19,175 bases of DNA from JANXQE01 sp035651635 (GTDB lineage: Bacteria > Verrucomicrobiota > Verrucomicrobiia > Limisphaerales > UBA8199), in contig DASRFK010000305.1 of the NCBI GenBank assembly GCA_035651635.1, positions 1-19,175 on the forward strand, read 5' to 3'. How positions within the stretch are numbered: the stretch's first letter is position 1; every line of letters starts with the position of its first letter. Made by a program: the position numbers and the translations under genes. Under the pieces are notes generated by a model. It saw nothing but the letters and a program-made list of their open reading frames with translations. It had not been told where the DNA came from and made no database searches. This document shows positions 6,263 through 14,968 of the stretch, one piece after another.

Positions 6263-9200
6263 CTACGCCGGCTTGAGTGGCAAGGTAAGGGTAAACCGGG
6301 CTCCTTTGCCGACCCCTTCGCTGTGGGCCAGCAACGTTCCGCCCATTTCCTTTGCCGCCAACGCGCCACTGTGCAGCCCGAAGCCATGCCCATCCTTGCG
6401 TGTGGTAAACCCATGATTGAAGATCCGCGTCAGGTTTTCCCTGGGAATGCCGATTCCATTGTCGATTACCGAAATCTGAAGGCTGCCTTCGTCGGTGTGA
6501 ACCCGAACTGTCAACCGGCGTTCGGCAAAGATTGATTCATCGCAAGCCTTCTTGGCATTACAGATGAGGTTGACCAGGATCTGCAGCATCTTGTGCTTGT
6601 CCACCGTGACCTGCGGCAGGTCCGGGGCGTATTCTCGAATCACGCGCACTTCGTGGCGGACCAGGGCGCCGCTGTTCATGCGCAACGCATCCTCGACCAG
6701 GTCGGTCGGTTTGACCGATTCAGTGGCACCGAAAACTTTGGCATAGTTTTGCTGCACGCCGACGATGCCTTTGATGTGTTCGACATTCTTACGAAGCGAG
6801 TCGAGTTCGGAGAGAGTGGCTTTCTGTTCCGTATTGAGATGGTCGGCGAGGCGCCCGAGGTACTGCGGGAGCTGACGGCCTTTCAAATCGTGTTCGAGAA
6901 AGTGCGCCAGGTCGTGGGCATGCGCCTTCAACAGCTCCGATGCGCGCCCGAAGTTGTTCAGCTTGGAGTTGCGGATTTTTTCCGCGATCACGCCGGCGGA
7001 GACATTAACGCTGTTCAGGACGTTGCCGACATTATGCAGGACACTGGTGGCAACCTCGGCCATACCCGCTTGCCGAGAAGCAACGAGCAGTTCCTGATGC
7101 GTCCGCTCGACTTCGGATTGCATGCGTTTGCGCTCGGCGATCTCGGCTTCAAGCCTGGCCTCGGTGCGTTTGTGAAGCTCGATTTCTTCGTGGAGTTGCT
7201 CGGTGCGCTGGTGCACCTGGCGGTGCAAGGCTCGCACCCAGCCCAAGGCTAACAACAGGATGGTGGCCACCCCGGCCAACGCCCGGAGAGTTCGTTCCGC
7301 CGTCCACCAACTGGGCCGTGAAAGCACCGCAATGTCTTCCGGGGCCCGCAACAGAAGACGGAACGATTGGATCGTGCCGGCAGTATCAGATTGCGCCAGG
7401 CACACGCCCGTCAGGCGGGCTACCGTCCCCGGCTGCAGCTCCGTCAGTCGATCCTGTTCAGAATCCTTTTCCAGGATGACATCGATCATCCTTTGGCCGA
7501 AACGAACCGTTAGCAATTCCTCGGAGCCATGTGAGAACCGCCCGAGGATCTGACCTTGAATCCGAATCAGGCTGGCTTGCAGGGCATCCTCGAGAGGCAT
7601 ATCGGGCTTAAGATCAGCCGGCTCAATCGTGGCCTGGTCCCTTTCCGTGCGGCCCATCGCCTCCTGAAGCATCGCCAGCTTATCGATGATGGTCGGAAAC
7701 CCGGCCACGTCGACCAGGGTTCCCACTGCCAGGCCGGAGATGGGTTGCCCGGGCTGGACCTGAATTCCGCCGCTGCCGTCCTGCAGGTAAAAGGACCCGT
7801 CACTAGAACGCAAGGTGACGACTCCCATCAAGCGAACGCGATGAATCTCGCCCGCGCCGGCATGGAACTGGAACAGCTCGTTGACGGCTTTGACCGGAAG
7901 TGTGAACGGATCGACGGTGGGCGCTTCTCGCACGGTGAGTTGGGCCCAATCCGGCGCCTGAAGTTCGACTCCCTGAAGGCGCCGATGCTCATCAAAAAGC
8001 GTTCTGCAAATCCCATAAATCTCGACCGATGCGTCGATCAAATTGGTCGCGCGCCACTGCGGCGTCGCGGGTGGCAAACCCACTTTAACCAGGCCGTCTC
8101 CCACGAAAAGGGCAATGCTTGAGGCATTGGTTGAGAACCATTCATTGCGGACGACGCCCTTAAGCGAAACCCATTGGCTGTCAAAGGTGCCGCTCATCAA
8201 CTTGCGAAATGAGACGCTTTCAGGCGCCGGAAAGTCCGTGCCGCCAAGAATCTGTGCAGTCTGAGCGATAATTATCGGGGCAAAATCTCCCGGACCGCTG
8301 AAGCCCTGGAGCCGGATCCTTTGGCCGGCGCGCAGCAGGGACAGATTATCTACGCGCGAGATATCGAAATAAATGCCGGAAGTATCGTCCTGAATGAAAT
8401 GCAGGTAGGAAGGGAGGTCAAAAAACGTGATCACGCCCGTAATGTCGATGGGATAACCACGGGAGGCCTCCTGGGGGGAAAGCCTTCGGATTTGGGCAAT
8501 GTGAAAGAGCGTAGCGAGATTTGTGTTCGGGGCTTGGGGCGTGATAATCGCCGGAGCAGCTTCTTCGCTGGAGGTGTCGGCCGGCACGAGTTTAAGAACG
8601 ACATTCGTGAAGACCGGGGTGGGCCTTTGCTGAAGCGGAAACGCGAAGGCCTCGACGAGGCTGCCGGCATTGAAGTAATTCAACCCTGGATAAGGAATTC
8701 GTATGCTTCCGGAGCTGTCGCGTAGCAGTACGAATTGCCCCAGAGAATGATTTACCACCGTGCCGCGCACGCGTACGGGTTCAGCAGCGGCGGCATCGGC
8801 GATTGACCCCACATCGGCGACGGGCGTAATCCGGAGGGACTTCAATTTGCCCACTGCCTCCAAGTCATTCACATAAACCCGGCCGCCGTTGATTTGCCCA
8901 GCCGAGTCGAATTTGAAAGTAAATACGCCGATTAACTCGGCCAATGCCCCTGGCAACTCCTTGGCCTTAGGGGAATCGCTCCCGTTTACAATCACATCGA
9001 GGGATTGGCCAGGGCCAAGGACTACGGAAAACGTCAGGCGCGAGCCGGTCGCGGTTAAGTTGGGAATCCAGCCCTTAAGCTGCACCAGCCGGCCTTCGAT
9101 CGTTTGATTAGAGAGTTTGCCTGGAATCAGATCAAAAGGCTTGGGCATCGGGCCTTGATTAATCGCCCGGCAGAGCCGCGCGCGTATGCTGGGCTTCAGC

Positions 9201-9526
9201 CTCCCTCGTGCGGTCGTTCCTTCCAGCTCCACAATTTGTCCTGCTTGCAAGAACACGTCCTCACCTTCTCTTGGCGTCGGTAAGCGAACGGAGGCCGTAT
9301 CCTGGCCATCCTGGATGAACATCAGCCCGCGGTCATGATCGAAGTAGGTAACGACGCCTTTGAGTTTCACGGGCAGGCCCCGAGCCGCCTCGTCCCCGTC
9401 AAGAGCTGCCAACCGGCTCAGGGTCGTGATAGCGCTTACGTTGGCCGAGGCGGGCCCCTGAGCTCCGAAACTCGAAGCCGTTCCAAGAACCAATATCAAC
9501 CAGCTCCGAGTCAGTGATGATCTCAT
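6263..9526 (-). CDS. Large membrane sensor histidine kinase with repeated OB-like sensor modules
   Basis: A 1087-residue protein from ATG 9526, chosen because it opens with a signal-like sequence (MRSSLTRSWLILVLGTASSF). Residues about 50-735 contain seven similar beta-rich modules. Their openings read VKLKGVVTYF (53), VQLKGWI (148), VRVRGTVV (251), IDITGVITFF (360), VSLKGVVR (453), VRLMGVVT (564) and IRIQGQIL (654). Several continue with FIQD or YLQDGSGGI, the pattern of OB-fold domains. A transmembrane helix (about 747-765) and a coiled coil (768-815) lead to the phospho-acceptor box ATSVLHNVGNVLNSV (826-840, His831). The ATPase shows the N-box ICNAKKA (988-994), DNGIGIP (1022-1028) and GHGFGLH (1046-1052). 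It should sense something in the periplasm and phosphorylate a regulator. No receiver gene is adjacent, so it is an orphan and the ligand is unknown. Confidence 0.9.
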   Translation of the reverse strand: MRSSLTRSWLILVLGTASSFGAQGPASANVSAITTLSRLAALDGDEAARGLPVKLKGVVTYFDHDRGLMFIQDGQDTASVRLPTPREGEDVFLQAGQIVELEGTTARGRLKPSIRARLCRAINQGPMPKPFDLIPGKLSNQTIEGRLVQLKGWIPNLTATGSRLTFSVVLGPGQSLDVIVNGSDSPKAKELPGALAELIGVFTFKFDSAGQINGGRVYVNDLEAVGKLKSLRITPVADVGSIADAAAAEPVRVRGTVVNHSLGQFVLLRDSSGSIRIPYPGLNYFNAGSLVEAFAFPLQQRPTPVFTNVVLKLVPADTSSEEAAPAIITPQAPNTNLATLFHIAQIRRLSPQEASRGYPIDITGVITFFDLPSYLHFIQDDTSGIYFDISRVDNLSLLRAGQRIRLQGFSGPGDFAPIIIAQTAQILGGTDFPAPESVSFRKLMSGTFDSQWVSLKGVVRNEWFSTNASSIALFVGDGLVKVGLPPATPQWRATNLIDASVEIYGICRTLFDEHRRLQGVELQAPDWAQLTVREAPTVDPFTLPVKAVNELFQFHAGAGEIHRVRLMGVVTLRSSDGSFYLQDGSGGIQVQPGQPISGLAVGTLVDVAGFPTIIDKLAMLQEAMGRTERDQATIEPADLKPDMPLEDALQASLIRIQGQILGRFSHGSEELLTVRFGQRMIDVILEKDSEQDRLTELQPGTVARLTGVCLAQSDTAGTIQSFRLLLRAPEDIAVLSRPSWWTAERTLRALAGVATILLLALGWVRALHRQVHQRTEQLHEEIELHKRTEARLEAEIAERKRMQSEVERTHQELLVASRQAGMAEVATSVLHNVGNVLNSVNVSAGVIAEKIRNSKLNNFGRASELLKAHAHDLAHFLEHDLKGRQLPQYLGRLADHLNTEQKATLSELDSLRKNVEHIKGIVGVQQNYAKVFGATESVKPTDLVEDALRMNSGALVRHEVRVIREYAPDLPQVTVDKHKMLQILVNLICNAKKACDESIFAERRLTVRVHTDEGSLQISVIDNGIGIPRENLTRIFNHGFTTRKDGHGFGLHSGALAAKEMGGTLLAHSEGVGKGARFTLTLPLKPA

Positions 9527-9803
9527 CGGAGTCGACGCCGGGCTGTCCTGTTTTGAGGCAGCCTTAACGCTTGGGCAGGTCCATATAAACTCATTCCGCG
9601 CATACTTCTGCTGGACGGTAAGCGGCTGCCATCCAAGTGCCGGATGCGACTGGCAGCTTCGCCGGGGAGATACACAGCACGAACCATGCTGAGGCGGCAT
9701 GATCTCTGCCTTACTTTGATGCGTGCTGGCAGACCAGGGCGTTACAAAAGGGGATGCGTCGATTTCCGCTTTCAGCTTCCTTCGGACGAGCCATATTGCG
9801 TAG
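9527..9803. other. Divergent intergenic region between kinase and SNF2 gene
   Basis: These 277 bases separate the divergent kinase and SNF2-family starts. Promoters for both should lie here, but I see no convincing -35/-10 pair on either strand. CATATT at 9792-9797 is only a weak -10 candidate for the SNF2 gene. The minus-strand kinase frame stays open through the region, yet its translation lacks any domain-like pattern, so I treat it as non-coding. Confidence 0.5.
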
Positions 9804-12800
9804 ATGTCGATCGAGTTGACGGAAACGCTGCTGAGCAAGGCCGCCGGTTGGGACGTTATGAAGAGGGCGCGCGCATACCTGGAGCAAGGCCAGGTCCTCA
9901 GTTCCTACTGGGCGGAGCCGTTGTTGCGTGGTGTTGTCCAGGCCAGCGAGGCGTCTTTCCGCGCCTCGATGGTCATCAAAACGGAGATCGATATCGAGAA
10001 CCTGTGCACCTGCCGGGAAGCACGGGAATGGGGAAAGATCTGCGCTCATTCCGTGGCGGTTGGCCTGCATTGGCTCAAGGCCCAACCAGGCCCGCCCCCG
10101 CTTTCGGCATCTCGGATATCCCCAAAACCGGTCGCTCCGAAACTGAATACTGCCGCTTTGCTCCGCGCCGAGTCCGGCGAGCCAGCAGAGCTTTTCGTGA
10201 TCCTGCCCCCGAACCTGGACCAGGCGCTTGCGCGCGGAAAAGTCATGGTGGTTCTCGAAGCCAAATGGGCTGGTGGTCGGTGTCCTCTCAGTGGGTTGCC
10301 CAAGGGTCGTTCGTACGCCTTCGGCACGGTTGACGAAGCGGTGCTGGATTGCCTTGAGAAATTTTCGGGTGGCGAGACACCGGCCGTTTTGCAGCTGGAA
10401 TCCAAACAGTTTGCCGAACTGCTTGCAACCTTGTCCGGACATCCGAATATCAGCCTCGGCAGAAAAACTCCAGTAAAAGTCTCCAACCAACCACTCACGC
10501 CCCAGATTTGCGCTTTCCTGGAGCCCAACGGTGAGATTTTGATCCGCCTGAAGGATTCCGCATTGGCGGCCTGCACGGTGGACAATTGGGCCTGGCACAA
10601 CAATGAATTTCGCCCACTCGGATTGCCGGGTGCGCTGGCCGATGTAAATCGCGGACCGGTGCGGGTGACCCGATCACAAGTGCCACACTTCCTGGGTCAG
10701 CATTGGCCGCTGCTTTCGGAAGTCGCGGGTGTCGAAGCCAATTTTAGGATCGAAGACTTCGAGCTCGAACCGCAGGCCCCTCGGTTCTTCCTCGAGCTAC
10801 GAGGGGGCCTGGCGCAGCTCAGCGGCTTGCTCCAGTGCGCCTACGGCCAGCGCGTCATGACGATCGGGGTGACGGCCACCGAGGAATCCCTGTGGCTGGC
10901 GGATCCCAAAGTGCCAACGCGCTATTCCACTCGCGATCTGGCCGCTGAACGCGGAGCCCTGACGCGCTTGCAACGCAGCGGGTTCACCGGGCCGGATCCT
11001 CAGGGCAAACTGCAGTTGGTTGGCCAAAGCGCGGTGATGAATTTTTTCGCCCGGGAATTCCCCAAGCTGCAACGCGAATGGACCGTCTCGCTGGAAGAAC
11101 GCCTCGAACGCAGCACGAAGGAAAAACTCGAACGAATCGAACCGCAATTTCAAATCACACCCTCCGGCATTCAGTGGTTTGATCTGGGAATCGTGTACTC
11201 CTCAAGCGGCGGCGAGACCTTTTCGGCAGCTGATGTTCAGCGCCTGGTTCTCTCGGGTCAGAGCCACACGCGCCTGAAAAATGGCAAGCTGGCCCTGATC
11301 GACACGGAGGCGGTGCAGGAGTTCCAGGAAGTCTTGCGCGATTGCGCCCCGCAACAGCACGGGCAGGGATACCGAATTAACAATCAACAAGCTGGGTTCG
11401 TCGAGGCCACGCTCAAACAGCACCGGACCTGGCAGGTGCAGGCGCCCGCCACGTGGCGCGAGCGGACTGCCCGGCAGGCCGGCGAAATGCCTCTCGAATG
11501 CCCGCCTCTCGGCGAGCTCGACTCGGTGCTGCGTCCCTATCAGAAGCAAGGGGTGGCCTGGTTGGGGTTTCTACGGGAAAACAATTTTGGCGGCATTCTC
11601 GCCGACGAAATGGGCCTGGGTAAGACGCTTCAGACTTTGGCATTCCTCAAGCACGTTCGCCAGTTTCAACCCGCCGCCGCGCCTATGCTCGTGGTTTGTC
11701 CCACGAGCCTGGTTTATAATTGGCTCGCGGAGGCCAACCGCTTTACGCCCTCCTTAAAAGTGCTGACGCTGCATGGCCCAGAGCGCCATCGGCTCTTTGC
11801 GGAAATGGACCGGAGCGACCTGGTGATTACCAGCTATGCCTTGCTCCGCCGGGATGCCGAACGGTACCTCCCGCTCGAATTTGACACCGTCGTCCTGGAC
11901 GAAGCACAACATATCAAGAATCGCCAGACTCAAAACGCTCAGGCGGTTAAATCAGTCAAAGCGGCGCATCGACTGGTTCTTACTGGTACGCCGCTGGAGA
12001 ACTCGGTGCTCGATTTGTGGTCGATCTTCGACTTCCTGATGCCAGGGTACCTGGGCACGGCTCAGGATTTTCGCGAGCGCTACGAGTTGCCAATCGTTCG
12101 CGATAAAGACGCCGCCAGCCAGGCGCGTCTCGCCCGCCGGCTCCGGCCATTTCTCCTGCGCCGGCTCAAAAGTGAAGTGGCCGCCGATTTACCAGCTAAA
12201 CTCGAACAAGTTTCCTTTTGCGAGCTCACCCCGGACCAGCGGAGCGTGTACCAGCAGATTGTTGAGGCCAGTCGCAAAGAAATCCTTGCGGCCACCGGCA
12301 CACAAGGCCTGGCCAAGAGCAGGATGCTTGTTTTGACAACCTTATTGCGATTGCGCCAGGTCTGCTGTGATCTGCGGCTTTTGCAGCTGGAAAAAATCAA
12401 CCCGGAAAGCGCGTCCGGCAAGCTCGAGATGTTCAGCGAACTGCTCGAAGAAGCCATCGATGGGGGCCACCGCGTGCTGGTCTTCAGCCAATTCGTCAGT
12501 ATGCTCAAGCTCATCGAGGAACGTCTCAACCGGGAAGCGGTGGAGTTTTGTTACCTGGATGGTTCGACTTCAGATCGTCGCGGGGTAGTGGACCGCTTTC
12601 AAAACAGCGCGATCCCCGTCTTCCTAATCAGCCTCAAGGCTGGCGGTGTCGGTCTCAACCTGACCGGCGCGGACACCGTTATCCATTTTGATCCCTGGTG
12701 GAATCCCGCGGTCGAAGCCCAAGCCACTGATCGCGCACACCGGATTGGCCAAACCAAAGTTGTTACCAGCTACAAACTCATCGCGCGCGACACCGTCGAA

Positions 12801-12914
12801 GAGAAGATCCTTACACTGCAGAACCGAAAACGGGAGATTATCCAGGCTACGATTGGCGAGGAGGAATTCGCGGGCTCCCTGAGCTGGGAAGAAATTCAGG
12901 AACTGCTGTCCTGA
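9804..12914 (+). CDS. SNF2/SWI2-family DNA-dependent ATPase with N-terminal SWIM zinc finger
   Basis: A 1036-residue protein. A SWIM motif sits at 60-90 with ligands C68, C70, C80 and H82 (LCTCREAREWGKICAH). A middle region (about 100-560) resembles the beta-rich bacterial SNF2 associated domain. The ATPase begins at RPYQKQGVAWLGF (576-588). Walker A is DEMGLGKT (601-608, Lys607), motif II DEAQ (699-702) and motif III LTGTPLEN (726-733). The second RecA-like lobe has VFSQFVSML, YLDGSTSD, LISLKAGGVGLNL and motif VI ATDRAHRIGQ (974-983). Such proteins remodel protein-DNA complexes and do not usually unwind DNA. Bacterial roles (RNA polymerase recycling, repair, defence) vary, and no neighbour points to one. 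The start is ATG at 9804. The gene is convergent with the GH43-like gene. Confidence 0.95.
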   Translation: MSIELTETLLSKAAGWDVMKRARAYLEQGQVLSSYWAEPLLRGVVQASEASFRASMVIKTEIDIENLCTCREAREWGKICAHSVAVGLHWLKAQPGPPPLSASRISPKPVAPKLNTAALLRAESGEPAELFVILPPNLDQALARGKVMVVLEAKWAGGRCPLSGLPKGRSYAFGTVDEAVLDCLEKFSGGETPAVLQLESKQFAELLATLSGHPNISLGRKTPVKVSNQPLTPQICAFLEPNGEILIRLKDSALAACTVDNWAWHNNEFRPLGLPGALADVNRGPVRVTRSQVPHFLGQHWPLLSEVAGVEANFRIEDFELEPQAPRFFLELRGGLAQLSGLLQCAYGQRVMTIGVTATEESLWLADPKVPTRYSTRDLAAERGALTRLQRSGFTGPDPQGKLQLVGQSAVMNFFAREFPKLQREWTVSLEERLERSTKEKLERIEPQFQITPSGIQWFDLGIVYSSSGGETFSAADVQRLVLSGQSHTRLKNGKLALIDTEAVQEFQEVLRDCAPQQHGQGYRINNQQAGFVEATLKQHRTWQVQAPATWRERTARQAGEMPLECPPLGELDSVLRPYQKQGVAWLGFLRENNFGGILADEMGLGKTLQTLAFLKHVRQFQPAAAPMLVVCPTSLVYNWLAEANRFTPSLKVLTLHGPERHRLFAEMDRSDLVITSYALLRRDAERYLPLEFDTVVLDEAQHIKNRQTQNAQAVKSVKAAHRLVLTGTPLENSVLDLWSIFDFLMPGYLGTAQDFRERYELPIVRDKDAASQARLARRLRPFLLRRLKSEVAADLPAKLEQVSFCELTPDQRSVYQQIVEASRKEILAATGTQGLAKSRMLVLTTLLRLRQVCCDLRLLQLEKINPESASGKLEMFSELLEEAIDGGHRVLVFSQFVSMLKLIEERLNREAVEFCYLDGSTSDRRGVVDRFQNSAIPVFLISLKAGGVGLNLTGADTVIHFDPWWNPAVEAQATDRAHRIGQTKVVTSYKLIARDTVEEKILTLQNRKREIIQATIGEEEFAGSLSWEEIQELLS

Positions 12915-12983
12915 GACTGGACTCCGGCGCGGCCAGGCTTGCCGGGGATGCCAAAGCCTCGGCGTTTAATTAACTCGCTTGGG

Positions 12984-14006
12984 TTACCTTGGCGCCGGAG
13001 GTGTTTGCGCTCGCCGCGCCAGCACCTCGACCGATAGTTGGCGAATTCCGAGCACGACCACCCGGTCGATATTCACCACAGATTCTTCTCTATTACCGGC
13101 CGGCTGAGCTATTGTTTGATAAACCATGAACCATTCCTTACGGTCCAGCGAAGGGAAAACGGAGCCCTTGGCGGGACGGACGATGCCGGTCTTGGCCTGC
13201 TCAGCGAGCATCGGATTGTCAGGATTTTTGATCCATGGCCCCAGCGGCTGGTCGGCCGTCGCGTAACCTATCGCAGACTGAGAAGTTGTCGGGTCGATGG
13301 CGGTGTAAGTCAGGTAATACTTGGATCCGATTTTGAAGACTCGGGGCGATTCGATGGTCCGTTTGAGATCTTTGCCGGTCGATTCCCAGCGTTGATCGGG
13401 CTTCAGCAGCATAACCGGGGGGCCCACTTTCTTCGACAGGTCCTGGTTCAAGGCAACTCCATAAATTGTTCCTGTTCCCGCGCCTTGGGCGCCTGGTCGG
13501 CTGAAAATGAGGAAAGCTTTGCTGCGGTCCACGAAAACAAATCCGGAAGCGCACCCGTCGCCCAAGTCGAGCCAGGGAACATGGAGATCGTGATAGGGAC
13601 CTTGCGGCTGAACGGCCGCAGCCAGGGCAAGCTGCACTCCGCTCGGCATGCGTGCGCTGTACACCAGGCAATACATGCCTTGATAAGTGAACACCTGCGG
13701 CGCATGAAGCTCACCCCTGGCGACCCGCAGACCTGATATTTTCCAAGCCCAGCCATCGGTTTTCCAATTGACCAGGTCGGAGGATTCATAGCATTGGAAT
13801 CCTTGCGCCGGGGAGGCTGTGCCAAACAAGAAGTACCGCTTGGCATCCGCATAAATAAAGGGGTCCTGCAAGTGGATGGGCGGATCGCCCAGGGGATTAA
13901 GAATGTGGCTCGGCTGCGCGGCGGCTTGGGCTAATGCCCCTTGAAAAGCTGCTCCGGCATGCAAAAGCAGGGCCGCCACGGACAGCTGAAGGGCTGTCGG
14001 TTTCAT
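12984..14006 (-). CDS. Secreted GH43-like five-bladed beta-propeller glycosidase
   Basis: I chose ATG 14006 (340 residues) because it gives a clean signal peptide: MKP start, hydrophobic LSVAALLLHAGAAF, then ALAQAAAQ. An in-frame ATG at 14054 would add 16 hydrophobic residues; it has AGGAG ten bases upstream and remains possible. From the 14006 start, HLQDPFIYADAKRYFLFGTA has the expected catalytic base (Asp48). LHAPQVFTYQGMYCLVYS is the second blade, and IESPRVFKIGSKYYLTYTA carries the likely general acid (Glu219). Blade repeats LVNWKTDGW and ATADQPLGPWIKNPDNP are typical. The middle pKa-setting Asp, usually in an ID-P context, is not obvious: the region reads LDLGDGCASGFVFVD. Family members cut arabinan, xylan and related sugars outside the cytoplasm. 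The substrate here cannot be told and activity is uncertain. Confidence 0.82.
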   Translation of the reverse strand: MKPTALQLSVAALLLHAGAAFQGALAQAAAQPSHILNPLGDPPIHLQDPFIYADAKRYFLFGTASPAQGFQCYESSDLVNWKTDGWAWKISGLRVARGELHAPQVFTYQGMYCLVYSARMPSGVQLALAAAVQPQGPYHDLHVPWLDLGDGCASGFVFVDRSKAFLIFSRPGAQGAGTGTIYGVALNQDLSKKVGPPVMLLKPDQRWESTGKDLKRTIESPRVFKIGSKYYLTYTAIDPTTSQSAIGYATADQPLGPWIKNPDNPMLAEQAKTGIVRPAKGSVFPSLDRKEWFMVYQTIAQPAGNREESVVNIDRVVVLGIRQLSVEVLARRAQTPPAPR

Positions 14007-14102
14007 GAGCAGAACCATAGTTAACAGGATCCAGGGGAGCAAGTCTTGCACCATTTAGTGGCGACTCCTACTATGACCGCGGGCTGTGGCGTGGTCGGAT
14101 CT

Positions 14103-14501
14103 ATGTTGAACGCACTCTGGATTTTTATCGGCGGCGGCTTGGGCAGTTTAGGCCGGTGGTGGGTATCCGGCTGGATTGCCAATTCCATCGGCCAAACCTT
14201 CCCCTGGGGCACTTTAATAGTTAATGTCAGCGGCTCATTCGCGATCGGGTTATTTGCCGCCGCCACAGACCCCGACGGCCGGTGGCTGGTGCCGGCTGGT
14301 TTTCGGCAGTTTTTTATGCTGGGAATCTGCGGCGGTTACACGACCTTCTCCTCGTTCAGCCTGCAAACACTAACCCTGGCTCAAGACGGCGAGTGGTTCA
14401 AAGCTGGCGCGAATTGCGTGATTTCTTTGGTTCTGTGTTTGCTCGGCGTTTGGCTGGGTCACGTCGTGGCGCTGCAAATAAATGGAATGAAAGGACATTA
14501 A
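14103..14501 (+). CDS. crcB: CrcB/FluC fluoride channel
   Basis: A 132-residue inner-membrane protein with four predicted helices, the normal size of a Fluc subunit, which works as an antiparallel dimer exporting fluoride. Signature segments are WIFIGGGLGSLGRWW (6-20), GTLIVNVSGSFAIG (36-49, with pore Asn41) and GICGGYTTFSSFSLQT (74-89, with the phenylalanine-box region). The last helix spans about 103-125. I chose ATG 14103 to match family N-termini. ATG 14073 and TTG 14046 are in frame upstream but would only add unconserved residues. No fluoride-riboswitch pattern was visible upstream. The DUF190 gene starts one base after this stop. Confidence 0.93.
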   Translation: MLNALWIFIGGGLGSLGRWWVSGWIANSIGQTFPWGTLIVNVSGSFAIGLFAAATDPDGRWLVPAGFRQFFMLGICGGYTTFSSFSLQTLTLAQDGEWFKAGANCVISLVLCLLGVWLGHVVALQINGMKGH

Positions 14502-14502
14502 C

Positions 14503-14859
14503 ATGCATCTCCCACAGGACGCGACGTTGCTGCGCATTTTCATTGGCGAAAGCGACCGCTGGGAACACAAACCCCTTTACGAAGCCATTGTCCTTAAAGC
14601 GCGCGAATCGCATTTGGCCGGCGCAACGGTGTTGCGTGGGCCCATGGGGTTCGGCAAATCCAGCCGATTGCACACGGCCAAGATCCTCCGGCTCTCGATG
14701 GACCTGCCCCTCGTGATCGAACTCGTCGACTCCGAGGAAAAAATTCAAGCCTTCCTTCCGGTCCTCGACCGCATGATGAAGGGGGGATTGGTGACTCTCG
14801 AAAGGGTGCGAGTCATCCATTATCGCGGTGACCCGCAACCGGGCGGGACGGAAATCTGA
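14503..14859 (+). CDS. DUF190 family PII-like protein
   Basis: A 118-residue cytoplasmic protein with the full DUF190 pattern: LLRIFIGESDRWEHKPLYEAIV (9-30), HLAGATVLRGPMGFGKSSRLHT (37-58), ILRLSMDLPLVIELVDSEEKI (61-81) and GLVTLERVRVIHY (94-106). Members have a ferredoxin-like fold similar to PII signalling proteins and often sit next to crcB, which supports a role in regulating fluoride export or sensing a small ligand. The exact function is not known. The ATG lies one base after the crcB stop, with AAGGA inside the crcB tail as its ribosome site. The two genes are therefore co-transcribed and probably translationally coupled. Confidence 0.92.
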   Translation: MHLPQDATLLRIFIGESDRWEHKPLYEAIVLKARESHLAGATVLRGPMGFGKSSRLHTAKILRLSMDLPLVIELVDSEEKIQAFLPVLDRMMKGGLVTLERVRVIHYRGDPQPGGTEI

Positions 14860-14870
14860 GATTGTGAATA

Positions 14871-14912
14871 ACCGGTTAAAAACCGGTGAGCAATAAACAG
14901 CAGGTTTTGCTC
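14871..14912. other. Two short hairpins after the DUF190 gene
   Basis: ACCGGTT (14871-14877) and AACCGGT (14881-14887) form a 7-bp stem with loop AAA. GAGCAA (14888-14893) and TTGCTC (14907-14912) form a 6-bp stem with a 13-base loop. They lie between the DUF190 and Nudix-like genes and could attenuate or end transcription. No T-run follows either one, so I do not call an intrinsic terminator. Confidence 0.4.
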
Positions 14913-14968
14913 GTCGAACCGGCCCTCCTCCAATCACCATTCTGCCCGCACAAAAGAAGCAACCGAAC

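Noticed and set aside
6593..8725. Several plus-strand open frames opposite the kinase gene (for example 6593-7252, 7556-8122, 8321-8725)
   Set aside because: They lie wholly inside a strongly recognisable minus-strand gene and show no family motifs. High GC content makes such antisense frames common.
9527..9838. Upstream extension of the kinase reading frame by 104 codons
   Set aside because: The extension has no domain-like pattern, overlaps the divergent SNF2 start, and would bury the clear signal peptide that begins at the ATG at 9526.
12938..12962. Intrinsic terminator between the SNF2 and GH43-like genes
   Set aside because: Only a 6-bp stem (AGGCTT/AAGCCT) with a large loop and no T-run is visible.
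14007..14102. Fluoride riboswitch upstream of crcB
   Set aside because: I looked for the conserved GGNGATGG and matching downstream elements and found no convincing set. A covariance-model search would settle it.
14046..14102. Longer crcB start at TTG 14046 or ATG 14073
   Set aside because: The extra residues are unlike CrcB N-termini and no better ribosome site supports them.
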